From Streptomyces sp. SCL15-4 (lineage in GTDB: Bacteria > Actinomycetota > Actinomycetes > Streptomycetales > Streptomycetaceae): DNA of 64,000 nt. Made by a program: the position numbers and the translations under genes. A model generated the notes under the pieces. It made no database searches. It was not told where the DNA came from and saw nothing but the letters and a program-made list of their open reading frames with translations. Shown here piece after piece: positions 54,871 through 63,278 of the stretch. Location of the stretch: contig NZ_JAOBTQ010000001.1 of NCBI RefSeq assembly GCF_033366695.1, forward strand, positions 2,108,001 to 2,172,000, in the 5' to 3' direction. The stretch's first letter is position 1. Every line of letters begins with the position of its first letter.

Positions 54871-56055
54871 ATGGACCGCCTCACCAACGCCGTCCGCCCC
54901 TATCCGTGGGGCTCGGTCACCGCGCTGCCCGAGCTGATGGGTGTCGCCCCGGACGGCTCGCCCCAGGCCGAGTTGTGGATGGGTGCGCATCCCGCCGCAC
55001 CGTCCCGGCTGGAGCGCGGCGGCCGGTCGCTGGGGCTCGACGAGGTCGTCGAGGCCGATCCGCGGCGGGAGTTGGGGGACGCGTCCGTACGGCGGTTCGG
55101 GCCGCGGCTGCCCTTCCTCCTCAAGTTGCTGGCGGCCGACGCCCCGCTGTCCCTCCAGGTGCATCCCGACCCGGCCCGCGCGGCCGCCGGATACGCCCGG
55201 GAGAACGCCCGGGGCATCCCGCTCGACGCGCCTCACCGCACCTACCGGGACGCGCAGCACAAACCGGAGATGATCGTCGCGCTCACCCCGTTCGAGGGCC
55301 TGTGCGGGTTCCGTCCGCCGCGCGAGTGCGCCGAACTGCTGGACGCCCTGCGGGTGGACCGGCTGGCTCCGTACGCCGCCGCACTCCGCTCGGCGCCGGA
55401 GGAGGACGCGCTGCGGGAGGTCTTCTCGGCCTTCCTCGCCCTGCCGCCGGACCTGCTCGCCGAGATCGGCGGCGCGCTGGCGGCGGCGGCCCGGCGGCCC
55501 GGACCGCTGCGGGACGCCTTCGCCGGGTACGACGCGATAGCCCGCGCCCATCCCGATGACCCCGGTGTGCCGGCCGCCCTGCTGGTCCGGCAGGTCCGGC
55601 TGGCGCCCGGCGAAGGTTTGTTCCTCGGGCCGGGCGTGCCGCACGCCTATGTGAAGGGGCTGGGCGTGGAGGTCATGGCCGCCTCGGACAACGTCCTGCG
55701 CTGCGGCCTGACGAGCAAGCACGTGGACGTCCCGGAACTCCTGCGCGTGGTCCGCTTCGACGCGCTTCCGGCGGCGGTGGTGCGGCCGGTGCGCGCGGCG
55801 GCCGGCGAAGAGGTGTACCCGGCGCCCGTCGACGACTTCCGGCTGTCCCGCCTCGCCGTGGACGGCCGCGGCGGCGCCCGCGTCCTGCCGGCGTCCCGCC
55901 CCCAGATCCTGGTGTGCACCGCCGGCGCGGTCCGCCTCGCCGGACCCGGGCAGGAGGTCGTCCTCCCGCCGGGGGCCTCCGTCTTCGTGCCGGCCGGAGA
56001 AGCGGTCACCGCCTCCGGTGAGGGAACGGTGTTCCGGGCCACCACAGGTGTATGA
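54871..56055 (+). CDS. manA: Mannose-6-phosphate isomerase, type I
   Basis: This 394-residue zinc enzyme interconverts mannose 6-phosphate and fructose 6-phosphate. The N-terminal YPWGS and AELWMGAHPAAPS segments, the zinc-site QVHPD with HKPEM about 35 residues later, and the LGPGVPHAYVKGLGVEVMAASDNVLRCGLTSKHVD region (landmarks GVPHAYVKG and MAASDNVLRCGLT) are all type I PMI motifs. The ATG at 54871 begins the fold. It lies in a mannoside-utilisation cluster, divergent from GH1 and upstream of the GH5 mannanase. It is probably the cluster-specific isomerase feeding mannose into glycolysis. A housekeeping manA elsewhere is expected. Confidence 0.93.
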   Translation: MDRLTNAVRPYPWGSVTALPELMGVAPDGSPQAELWMGAHPAAPSRLERGGRSLGLDEVVEADPRRELGDASVRRFGPRLPFLLKLLAADAPLSLQVHPDPARAAAGYARENARGIPLDAPHRTYRDAQHKPEMIVALTPFEGLCGFRPPRECAELLDALRVDRLAPYAAALRSAPEEDALREVFSAFLALPPDLLAEIGGALAAAARRPGPLRDAFAGYDAIARAHPDDPGVPAALLVRQVRLAPGEGLFLGPGVPHAYVKGLGVEVMAASDNVLRCGLTSKHVDVPELLRVVRFDALPAAVVRPVRAAAGEEVYPAPVDDFRLSRLAVDGRGGARVLPASRPQILVCTAGAVRLAGPGQEVVLPPGASVFVPAGEAVTASGEGTVFRATTGV

Positions 56056-56080
56056 CGTCAACTGAACTCCAGCTAAACTT

Positions 56081-56088
56081 AACCGGTT
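56081..56088 (+). promoter_or_regulatory. AACCGGTT operator upstream of the GH5 mannanase gene
   Basis: An 8-bp palindrome with flanks CTTAACCGGTTTGG lies 26 bp after the manA stop and about 330 bp upstream of the mannanase start. It shares its core with the other sites of the cluster. The rest of the 365-bp gap (56056-56420) has no gene that I can support, so a long leader is implied. Confidence 0.6.
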
Positions 56089-56420
56089 TGGCTCAGATGG
56101 TTGTCACCTCTACCGTCTCGCTCTAGCCTCTCTTCCAGCCACCGATGAAGACATTTCACGCCACTTCTTTTCCGGCGGGTTCGTCCATAGGTGTTCTTCC
56201 TCGGTGACTTGTCGTCCCGCTGTCCGGTGTGAGCCGCATTCCGACGCCCGGGCAGCGGGATTCCGGACCGGCTCGCCCATGTCCCTGCCGGTCCGCCGGC
56301 GCCTGTTCGGTGCCGGCACGGCGAGCCGGAAGCACCTTCACGGAGCCGAAAGCAGCGCGTGGTGTCCGCCGCGGACGTCGGACGTCCCGGCCGCACGCGC
56401 CATCACTTGGAGAGCAGATG

Positions 56421-57779
56421 ATGAGAAAGAGACTGGCCACCGCGGCGGGAGCGCTGCTGGCCTTCGCCGCCTCGCTACTGGCCGCACCGTCCTCCGCCCA
56501 GGCGCAGCCCCAGGCCCAGGCCCAGGCCCAGGCGGCCCCGGGCTTCCACGTCGCCGACGGCCGGCTGCTGGACGCGAACGGCGCCGACTTCGTCCTGCGG
56601 GGCGTGAACCACGCACACGCCTGGTACCCCACCAGGACGGCTCAGGCACTGAAGGACATCAAGGCCCTGGGCGCCAACTCCGTGCGGGTGGTGCTGGCCA
56701 CCGGCGACCGGTGGACCCGCAACGACACCGCGGACGTCGCCGCCGTCGTCGCGCAGTGCAAGCAGAACCGGCTCGTCTGCGTCCTGGAGGCCCACGACAC
56801 CACCGGCTACGGCGAACAGGCCGGAGCCGTCACCCTCGCCCGCGCCGTGGACTACTGGATCGGTGTCAAGGACGCGGTACAGGGTCAGGAGAAGTACGTC
56901 ATCCTGAACATAGGGAACGAGCCGTACGGCAATTCCGGCTACACGTCCTGGACCTCCGACACCGCGAACGCCATCGCCCGGCTGCGGGCGGCCGGATTCC
57001 GGCACACGCTGATGGTGGACGCCCCGAACTGGGGCCAGGACTGGTCCTTCACCATGCGCGACCACGCGGGGGAGGTATTCGCCGCGGACTCCGAGCGCAA
57101 CACGGTCTTCTCGATCCACATGTACGGCGTGTTCAACACCGCCGACAAGGTCAAGAGTTACCTTGACCGGTTCACCTCGCAGCGTCTTCCCATCGTCGTA
57201 GGGGAATTCGGCAACATGCACTCGGACGGCGATCCGGACGAGGACGCCATCATGTCCACCGCGCGGCAGCTCGGCGTGGGCTACCTCGGCTGGTCCTGGA
57301 GCGGCAACGGCGGTGGTGTCGAGTACCTGGACATGGCCACCGGCTTCGACGCCGCGCGCCTCACCTCCTGGGGACAGCGCATCTTCTCCGGCACCGACGG
57401 CATCAAGCAGACGGCGAAGGAGGCCGGTGTCTTCGGTGACGGCGGCACCACTCCGGCGCCCGCGAGCTGCTCGGTCGACTACCGCCTCAGCGACTGGGGC
57501 ACCTCGTTCAACGCGGACGTCACCATCCGCAACACCGGCACGACGGCCGTCAAGGGCTGGCAGCTCGCCTTCGCCTTCCCCGGGAACCAGAAGCTCGGCT
57601 CGGTCTGGAACGCCAAGGCCGTGCAGCAGGGCAGCGAGGTGCGGGCCACCAACGAGTCCTGGACCGAGACGATCCCCGCCGGCGGTTCCGTGAGCTTCGG
57701 CTTCAACGGCTCCTCCACCACCGCCAACGGCGTCCCGGCCGCCTTCACCCTCAACGGCGGCACCTGCGCGAAGGGCTGA
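56421..57779 (+). CDS. Secreted beta-mannanase (GH5) with C-terminal CBM2
   Basis: This 452-residue protein has a signal peptide (about 1-27) and a short Gln-Ala/Pro repeat spacer (QPQAQAQAQA). The GH5 catalytic domain spans about 40-340, with acid/base Glu167 in NIGNEP and nucleophile Glu262 in VVGEFGN. A family-2 carbohydrate-binding module spans about 352-452, with paired cysteines at its ends. This is the architecture of actinobacterial endo-beta-1,4-mannanases, which cut mannan outside the cell. The CBM2 would anchor it to crystalline polysaccharide. Two adjacent ATGs (56418 and 56421) follow GGAG; the second has the better spacing. An AACCGGTT site lies upstream and a hairpin follows the stop. 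Confidence 0.92.
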   Translation: MRKRLATAAGALLAFAASLLAAPSSAQAQPQAQAQAQAAPGFHVADGRLLDANGADFVLRGVNHAHAWYPTRTAQALKDIKALGANSVRVVLATGDRWTRNDTADVAAVVAQCKQNRLVCVLEAHDTTGYGEQAGAVTLARAVDYWIGVKDAVQGQEKYVILNIGNEPYGNSGYTSWTSDTANAIARLRAAGFRHTLMVDAPNWGQDWSFTMRDHAGEVFAADSERNTVFSIHMYGVFNTADKVKSYLDRFTSQRLPIVVGEFGNMHSDGDPDEDAIMSTARQLGVGYLGWSWSGNGGGVEYLDMATGFDAARLTSWGQRIFSGTDGIKQTAKEAGVFGDGGTTPAPASCSVDYRLSDWGTSFNADVTIRNTGTTAVKGWQLAFAFPGNQKLGSVWNAKAVQQGSEVRATNESWTETIPAGGSVSFGFNGSSTTANGVPAAFTLNGGTCAKG

Positions 57780-57798
57780 CCCTCCGACCCGGCACGCC

Positions 57799-57831
57799 GA
57801 AGGGCCGCGTCCGCACCGGACGCGGCCCTTC
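57799..57831 (+). terminator. Terminator after the mannanase gene
   Basis: Perfect 15-bp arms (57799-57813 and 57817-57831) flank a 3-base loop and end in CCCTTC. It lies 19 bp past the stop. Confidence 0.9.
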
Positions 57832-57876
57832 CGCACGACTCGGGCGCGCGGACCGTGGAGCACCGGTCCGCGCACG

Positions 57877-57976
57877 CCGGCCGTGCAACAGCCCGGGCAC
57901 ACCGGCCGCAGAACAGCCTGGGCCCACCGGCCGTGACACAGCCCGCGCGCGCCAGCCGTGGAACCCCCCGGGGCCG
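57877..57976. repeat. Four 25-bp tandem repeats
   Basis: Imperfect units beginning CCGGCCG or CCAGCCG start at 57877, 57902, 57927 and 57952. They lie between the mannanase terminator and the LacI regulator stop. No reading frame across them looks real. Confidence 0.6.
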
Positions 57977-58041
57977 GACGCATCCGGGGCCGGGCGGGCC
58001 GCGACCGGTTCGGCCCGCCCGCCCCCGGCCGCGGCCCGCCC

Positions 58042-59079
58042 CTACCCGCCCGCGCCCGGTGCCGGCGCGGTGGAGCCGCGCGGGGTGAGGGACGGGGTCG
58101 GTACCTGGTGGCCGTCGGTGGGGACGCCGTTGAGCACGTCGAAGAGGACGCGTGCCACCTCGGCGCCGAAGTGGTGCACGTCGTGGCTCATGGCCGACAG
58201 GGTCGGGTGGGTGATCCGGCACAGCTGGGAGTCGTCCCACGCCAGCAGCGACAGGTCGTCGGGGACGGTGAAGCCCATCTCGGCCGCGACGCCCGCGCCG
58301 GCGACCGCCATGATGTCGTTGTCGTAGACGATCGCGGTCGGCCGGTCGGCGGCGAGCAGCAGGGTGCGGGTGGCCCGGGCACCCTCCTTCTCGTCGAAGC
58401 CGGTGGCGATCTGCCGCGCCTCCTCCAGGCCCAGTTCCCGGGTCGTGTCGGCGAAGGCTCGGGCCCGGATGGCGCTGTGTCCGAGGTCGGACGGGCCGCC
58501 GACGCGGGCGATGCGCCGGTGGCCGAGGGCCGCCAGATAGCGGACGGCCTCGGCGACCGCCGACGCGTCGTCCGTCCACACCGCCGGGAACGTGCCCGTG
58601 AGGCAGGGGTGGCCGACGGCGACGGCCGGCATGCCCAGCCCTTGCAGGGCGGGCACCCGGGGATCGTCCTCGCGGAAGTCCACGAGGATCGCGCCGGCGA
58701 TCATCCGGCCGCGCCACCACTCCTGGTAGAGCGCGGTCTCCTCGTCGAGGTCGCGCACCAGCCGCAGCAGCAGGGAGCAGGACCGCTCCGCCAGGACACT
58801 CTCGATGCCCGAGATGAAGTCCATGTAGAACGGCTCCAGGCCGAGCAGCCGGGCGGGCCGGCACAGGGCCAGCCCGATGATGTCGACACGCCGGCTGGAC
58901 AGGCTGCGCGCGGTGGCGCTGGGGGCCCAGCCCAGCTCCCGGGCCGCCGCGAAGATGCGTTCGCGGGTGGCATCCGAGACGCCGGGCTTGTGGTTGAAGG
59001 CGAGCGACACCGCCCCCTTGGACACCCCGGCCCGCGCCGCGACGTCCTTGATGGTGACGCGGCCCCCGGCCCCGCTCAC
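58042..59079 (-). CDS. LacI-family regulator of the mannoside cluster
   Basis: This 345-residue regulator has a LacI helix-turn-helix at about residues 8-30 (VTIKDVAARAGVSKGAVSLAF), a hinge helix near ATARSLSSR and a sugar-binding core domain. Its GTG start overlaps the stop of the GH2 beta-mannosidase gene by 4 bp. The two are therefore cotranscribed, and the regulator is probably part of its own regulon. ACCGGT-centred palindromes upstream of all four transcription units of the cluster are the likely operators. LacI proteins typically bind such CG-centred palindromes and release on sugar binding. It is a close paralogue of the regulator at 11098-12135. Confidence 0.9.
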   Translation of the reverse strand: MSGAGGRVTIKDVAARAGVSKGAVSLAFNHKPGVSDATRERIFAAARELGWAPSATARSLSSRRVDIIGLALCRPARLLGLEPFYMDFISGIESVLAERSCSLLLRLVRDLDEETALYQEWWRGRMIAGAILVDFREDDPRVPALQGLGMPAVAVGHPCLTGTFPAVWTDDASAVAEAVRYLAALGHRRIARVGGPSDLGHSAIRARAFADTTRELGLEEARQIATGFDEKEGARATRTLLLAADRPTAIVYDNDIMAVAGAGVAAEMGFTVPDDLSLLAWDDSQLCRITHPTLSAMSHDVHHFGAEVARVLFDVLNGVPTDGHQVPTPSLTPRGSTAPAPGAGG

Positions 59080-61511
59080 ACGATGTCCACGCAGAACAGT
59101 GCGGCCCTGACGGCGTCGGCGGTGACCGGGCCGCAGCCCTCGACCCGGATGCGCGTGCGCTCGCCGGGCAGGAGGGTCTGCCGGCCGCGGTCGCAGACGG
59201 CGGCCGGACCCAGCCGGTCGGGCTGGAGCAGCAGGTCTCTGACGAGGGTCTGGGCGCTCACCACGACGTCGACTCTATCCCCCTGTCCGGAAACGGGCTC
59301 CAGCGTGACGTCGTACCGGGGGCGGGGATAGGCGAAGTCCTTGTCGGGGACGGGGAAGTGCACGGCGCGCAGTCCTGTCCCGCCGTCGGCCCCGCTCGGG
59401 CCGGCGGGCTCCTCCGCGTCCGCGACCAGGAACTCGCTGGCGGTCCGCGGGTCCGGTACGAGGTGCTCGGGTACGGCGGTCCGGGCGACGGAGCGGGGCT
59501 GCGCGACCAGCTCGATCACGGCCTCGCCGACCGTGCCGCCGTCGGCGTCCAGTCGCCGCAGGGTGACCGTCGTACGCCAGGGCGTGGCGGCCTGGTTGAC
59601 GGCGGCGAGCACCAGTCCGTCGGGGTCCGGGCACAGGGTGAGCAGCCGGTCGGCGTAGACGCGGCGCAGCTCGTGGTAGAGCGGCTTGGGGCGGCCGTCG
59701 CCGTCGATGGCGGCCCAGGAGGTCACCGGCCAGCAGTCGTTGAGCTGCCAGACGATCGTGCCCGCGCACACCGGCCAGTGCGAGCGCCAGTGCTCGATGC
59801 CGGCGGCGACGGCACGGGCCTGCACGAGCTGGGTCAGGTAGTGCCAGCGGTCGAAGTCGTCCTCGGGCAGCGGGAAGTGGCGGGCGACGCCGCGGTTCAG
59901 CTTGCCGTTGCCGTCCTCGGCCTTCTGGTGGTGCAGCATGCCCGGGGAGTCGGGCGCGAGGCGTTCGCCGGGCAGCGCGCGGCGCAGGGTGGTCAGGGCG
60001 GGCGGGGCCTGCCAGCCGAACTCGGCGACGAAGCGGGGCACGCTCGCCCGGTACTCGGCGTAGTCCTGGCGGTTCCACACCTCCCAGGAGTGGTGGGTGC
60101 CGTGGGCGGGGTCGTTCGGGTGGTGGTCCCAGGAGCCGGACCAGGGGCTGCCCGCGGTGTAGGGGCGGGTGGGGTCGAGTTCGGCGACGATGCGGGGCAG
60201 CAGGCCCAGGTAGTAGCCCTCGCCCCAGGAGTCCCCGGCGAGCGGCTCCTCCCAGTCCCAGTCGCGGAAGCCCCACAGGTTCTCGTTGTTGCCGTTCCAC
60301 AGCACCAGCGACGGGTGCGGCATCAGCCGGACAACGTTGTCGCGCGCCTCGGCCTCGATCTCCCCGCGCAGTGGCTGTTCCTCCGGGTAGGCGGCGCAGG
60401 CGAAGAGGAAGTCCTGCCAGACCATCAGGCCCAGTTCGTCGCACGCGTCGTAGAAGGCGTGGTCCTCGTAGATGCCGCCGCCCCAGATCCGGACCAGGTC
60501 GACTCCCGCGTCCGCGGCCTGGGCGAGGCGGGTGCGGTAGCGCTCGGGGGTGATACGGGAGGGGAAGGCGTCGTCGGGGATCCAGTTGACGCCGCGCGCG
60601 AAGATCCGTACGCCGTTGACGACGAGGGTGAAGCCGGTGCCGTGTTCGTCGGCGGAGCGGTCCAGTCCGATCGTGCGGAAGCCGATCCGGCGGTGCCAGG
60701 TGTCGAGCGGGCCGCTGTCGTCGCTCAGGGTGAGGTCCAGGTCGTACAGGGGCTGTTCGCCGTATCCGCGCGGCCACCACAGGCGCGGGTCGGGGACCTC
60801 CAGGCCGAGGACCGCCTCGTCGCCGGTCAGTTCGGCCTCGGTCCGTACGCCGGCCACCTCGGCCGTGACGCGCAGCCGCTTGTCCCGTCCCCGCTCGGTG
60901 CGCTCGACGCGCAGCCGTACCTCGACGCGGCCGGTGTCCTCGGCCACGGTGACCAGGGGGCGCACCTCGGCCAGGCGCGCGGTGGACCAGTGCTCCAGCC
61001 GGACCGGCCGCCAGATGCCCGCGGTCACCAGCGTGGGCCCCCAGTCCCAGCCGAAGTTGCACGCCATCTTGCGGATGTACTGGCTGGGTTCGGGATAGAC
61101 GTTGGGCCGCTGTCCGGTCACCGCGCGGACGGCCGCCGCCTCGTCGTAGGCGGAGGCGAAGCGGACCTCCAGTTCGCCGGTGCGTCCCGTGACGTCGAAC
61201 CGGTAGGTGCGGTGCATGTTGCGGGTGGTGCCGAGGGGGCGGTCGGCGAGGGTGAGGGACGCGGCCGTGTCGAGGCCCTCGAAGACCAGGTCGGTGCGTT
61301 CGTGGCCGCTGTCGTGGCCGAGCCGGCGGACATAGGTCCAGGCGCGGCGCCCCACCCAGGCGACGTCCGTCTCGTTGCGGGCGATGAACGGGTCCGGGAT
61401 GGCCCCGGCGGCGAGGAGATCGGTGTGCACACAGCCGGGCACCCGGGCCTCGAGCAGTTCCTCCCCGTGGCGCAGGCTCCAGCCCTCGGTGAGCGGGGTG
61501 ACGTCCTTCAT
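59076..61511 (-). CDS. Intracellular beta-mannosidase (GH2)
   Basis: This 811-residue enzyme has the GH2 layout: jelly-roll N-terminal domain, Ig-like domain, TIM barrel and C-terminal beta domains. The acid/base Glu410 lies in WNGNNENLWG and the nucleophile Glu497 in VAEFGWQAPP. CVHTDLLAAGAIPDPFIARNE at the N-terminus is typical of beta-mannosidases, as opposed to beta-galactosidases (landmark GAIPDPFIARNE). There is no signal peptide, so it removes terminal beta-mannose from imported manno-oligosaccharides in the cytosol. The ATG at 61511 is the start. The site AAACCGGTCT (61593-61602) is 82 bp upstream. It is cotranscribed with the LacI regulator. Confidence 0.93.
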   Translation of the reverse strand: MKDVTPLTEGWSLRHGEELLEARVPGCVHTDLLAAGAIPDPFIARNETDVAWVGRRAWTYVRRLGHDSGHERTDLVFEGLDTAASLTLADRPLGTTRNMHRTYRFDVTGRTGELEVRFASAYDEAAAVRAVTGQRPNVYPEPSQYIRKMACNFGWDWGPTLVTAGIWRPVRLEHWSTARLAEVRPLVTVAEDTGRVEVRLRVERTERGRDKRLRVTAEVAGVRTEAELTGDEAVLGLEVPDPRLWWPRGYGEQPLYDLDLTLSDDSGPLDTWHRRIGFRTIGLDRSADEHGTGFTLVVNGVRIFARGVNWIPDDAFPSRITPERYRTRLAQAADAGVDLVRIWGGGIYEDHAFYDACDELGLMVWQDFLFACAAYPEEQPLRGEIEAEARDNVVRLMPHPSLVLWNGNNENLWGFRDWDWEEPLAGDSWGEGYYLGLLPRIVAELDPTRPYTAGSPWSGSWDHHPNDPAHGTHHSWEVWNRQDYAEYRASVPRFVAEFGWQAPPALTTLRRALPGERLAPDSPGMLHHQKAEDGNGKLNRGVARHFPLPEDDFDRWHYLTQLVQARAVAAGIEHWRSHWPVCAGTIVWQLNDCWPVTSWAAIDGDGRPKPLYHELRRVYADRLLTLCPDPDGLVLAAVNQAATPWRTTVTLRRLDADGGTVGEAVIELVAQPRSVARTAVPEHLVPDPRTASEFLVADAEEPAGPSGADGGTGLRAVHFPVPDKDFAYPRPRYDVTLEPVSGQGDRVDVVVSAQTLVRDLLLQPDRLGPAAVCDRGRQTLLPGERTRIRVEGCGPVTADAVRAALFCVDIV

Positions 61512-61592
61512 GGTGCGGCTCCAATCGCCTGACTCAGGCCGGTCGACGGACAACGGCGCACAACCTAACGCGCTGATCACAGAGCTGTCCAT

Positions 61593-61602
61593 AAACCGGT
61601 CT
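61593..61602 (-). promoter_or_regulatory. AAACCGGTCT operator upstream of the beta-mannosidase gene
   Basis: It differs at one base from the perfect palindrome AAACCGGTTT upstream of GH1. It lies 82 bp upstream of the GH2 start, in the divergent gap with the ABC transporter gene. Confidence 0.6.
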
Positions 61603-61702
61603 AGCTACGCCACCGTAACGAGGCGAAACGGAATCCGCATGTCACAGGATCATGACGCACCTGACGGTAACGATTGCGCATCACGGTGGAAATTGAAGCT
61701 TT

Positions 61703-61708
61703 ACCGGT
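61703..61708 (+). promoter_or_regulatory. ACCGGT operator core upstream of the sugar-binding protein gene
   Basis: The core lies within CTTTACCGGTTCAC, 72 bp upstream of the lipoprotein start. About 110 bp separate it from the site facing the GH2 gene, so each divergent promoter has its own copy. Confidence 0.55.
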
Positions 61709-61779
61709 TCACCAGCGGCTGACATAGTGCCGACATCCCACTCGCAGAGCTGAGCCGCAATCCTGGAGGAGCTGGGCAC

Positions 61780-63114
61780 ATGGGGAAGAACACGACGTTC
61801 ACGGGGCGTCGGTGGCGCGGCGGGCTGCTGGCCGCCGCGGTGCTGACCGTCGCGGGATGCAGCGGCGGAGGCACGGTCTCCGGTGAGACGGCGAAGGCAC
61901 CGGCCGACCCGGCCGACGCCTCGGGCACGATCAAGGTCCTCACCCACCGCACCGACCTCGTGCAGAACGGGACGATGGCCCGGTACGCCGAGGAGTTCAA
62001 CAAGGTCTACCCCGAGGTGAAGGTGAAGTTCGAGGCCCTCACCGACTACGAGGGGGAGGTCAAGATCCGGATGAACACCGACGACTACGGTGACGTCCTG
62101 ATGATCCCGGCCGCCGTGGCCAAGAACGACTACCCGAAGTTCTTCGCCCCGCTGGGCACCGCCGCCGAACTCGGCGGCACCTACCGGTTCAGCGACAAGA
62201 CCGAGGTGGGCGGCAAGGTCTACGGGATCGCGCAGTTCGGCACGGCCAACGGCTTCGTCTACAACAAGGCCGTCTGGAAGAAGGCCGGCGTCACCGCCTG
62301 GCCGACCACCCCGCGGGAGTTCCTCGCCGACCTGAAGGTCGTCAAGGCGAAGACGGACGCCCTGCCGTACTACACGAACTTCAAGGACGGCTGGCCGCTG
62401 ACCGCCTGGAGCAACAGCATCGGGTCCGTCACCTGCGACGCCAAGGCCAACGACAAGCTCGCCGGCGCCGTCTCGCCGTGGCGCGAGGGCAGCGAGCTGA
62501 ACGTGATCGACTCCCTGCTCTACGACGTCGTCAAGGGCGGCCTGTCGGAGAAGGATCCCAACACCACCAACTGGGAAGCCTCCAAGGGCATGATCGCGCA
62601 GGGCAAGGTCGCCACCATGCAGCTCGGCTCCTGGGCCATCACCCAGATGCGCGACGCGGCCGAGAAGGCCGGCGCCGACCCGGACGACATCGGCTTCATG
62701 CCGTTCCCCGTGCAGAAGGACGGCAAGTACTGCGCCGTCCTCGCCTCCGACTACCAGCAGGCCGTCAACGCGCACTCCTCGCACAAGGCGGCGGCGCGGG
62801 CCTGGATCGACTGGTTCACGCAGAAGTCGGGCTACTCGGCCAAGGAGGGCGCCGTCCCCGCCCTGAAGTCCGCTCCCATGCCCGGCACGTTGAAGGATTT
62901 CGTTGACAACGATGTCAGCTTCCAGGAGCGCTCCGAGGTGAAGACCGGCGAGGTCAACGCGATCGACAACGCGGCCGAGATCGGTCTGAACAAGCCCGAC
63001 TACCGCCAGAAGCTGATCGACCTGGCCCGCGGCGCGCAGCACGGCAGCCTCGACGACTTCTTCGCGGACCTGGACAAGCGGTGGAACGAGGCGGCGCGGA
63101 CCGCCGGTTCCTGA
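61780..63114 (+). CDS. ABC transporter sugar-binding lipoprotein (probable manno-oligosaccharide)
   Basis: This 444-residue extracellular binding protein has the signal RRWRGGLLAAAVLTVAGC with lipobox Cys27. A Gly/Ala-rich linker and a CUT1-type binding fold follow (IKVLTHRTDLV, landmarks GDVLMIPAAVAKNDYPKFF shown as GDVLMIPA, and IAQFGTANGFVYNKAVWKKAG shown as NGFVYNKAVWKKAG). Its position between a beta-mannosidase and a permease, under the shared ACCGGT site, suggests that it binds mannobiose or longer beta-mannosides. The ATG at 61780 begins the signal, behind a GGAGGAG-like site. The permease gene follows after 164 bp that include a hairpin. Confidence 0.9.
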   Translation: MGKNTTFTGRRWRGGLLAAAVLTVAGCSGGGTVSGETAKAPADPADASGTIKVLTHRTDLVQNGTMARYAEEFNKVYPEVKVKFEALTDYEGEVKIRMNTDDYGDVLMIPAAVAKNDYPKFFAPLGTAAELGGTYRFSDKTEVGGKVYGIAQFGTANGFVYNKAVWKKAGVTAWPTTPREFLADLKVVKAKTDALPYYTNFKDGWPLTAWSNSIGSVTCDAKANDKLAGAVSPWREGSELNVIDSLLYDVVKGGLSEKDPNTTNWEASKGMIAQGKVATMQLGSWAITQMRDAAEKAGADPDDIGFMPFPVQKDGKYCAVLASDYQQAVNAHSSHKAAARAWIDWFTQKSGYSAKEGAVPALKSAPMPGTLKDFVDNDVSFQERSEVKTGEVNAIDNAAEIGLNKPDYRQKLIDLARGAQHGSLDDFFADLDKRWNEAARTAGS

Positions 63115-63215
63115 CCGGTGCCGGACCGGACCGGCCGTCTGGGGCCGGTGCCGGTCCCGACCCGCCGGTTCCCGGCCGGCGCCGGACCCGACCGATTCGA
63201 CCGGACGCCGCCGCC

Positions 63216-63240
63216 GGCCCCGTCCGCACCGGACGGGGCC
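63216..63240 (+). terminator. Stem-loop between binding-protein and permease genes
   Basis: Arms of 11 bp (63216-63226 and 63230-63240) flank a 3-base loop, preceded by CCGGTGCCGG-like GC-rich direct repeats from 63115. Located inside an ABC operon, it may partially terminate transcription, so that more binding protein than permease is made. There is no U-tract. Confidence 0.55.
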
Positions 63241-63278
63241 CGCCGCCGCCGTATCACCCGCGCAGACGGAAGGCCGAG

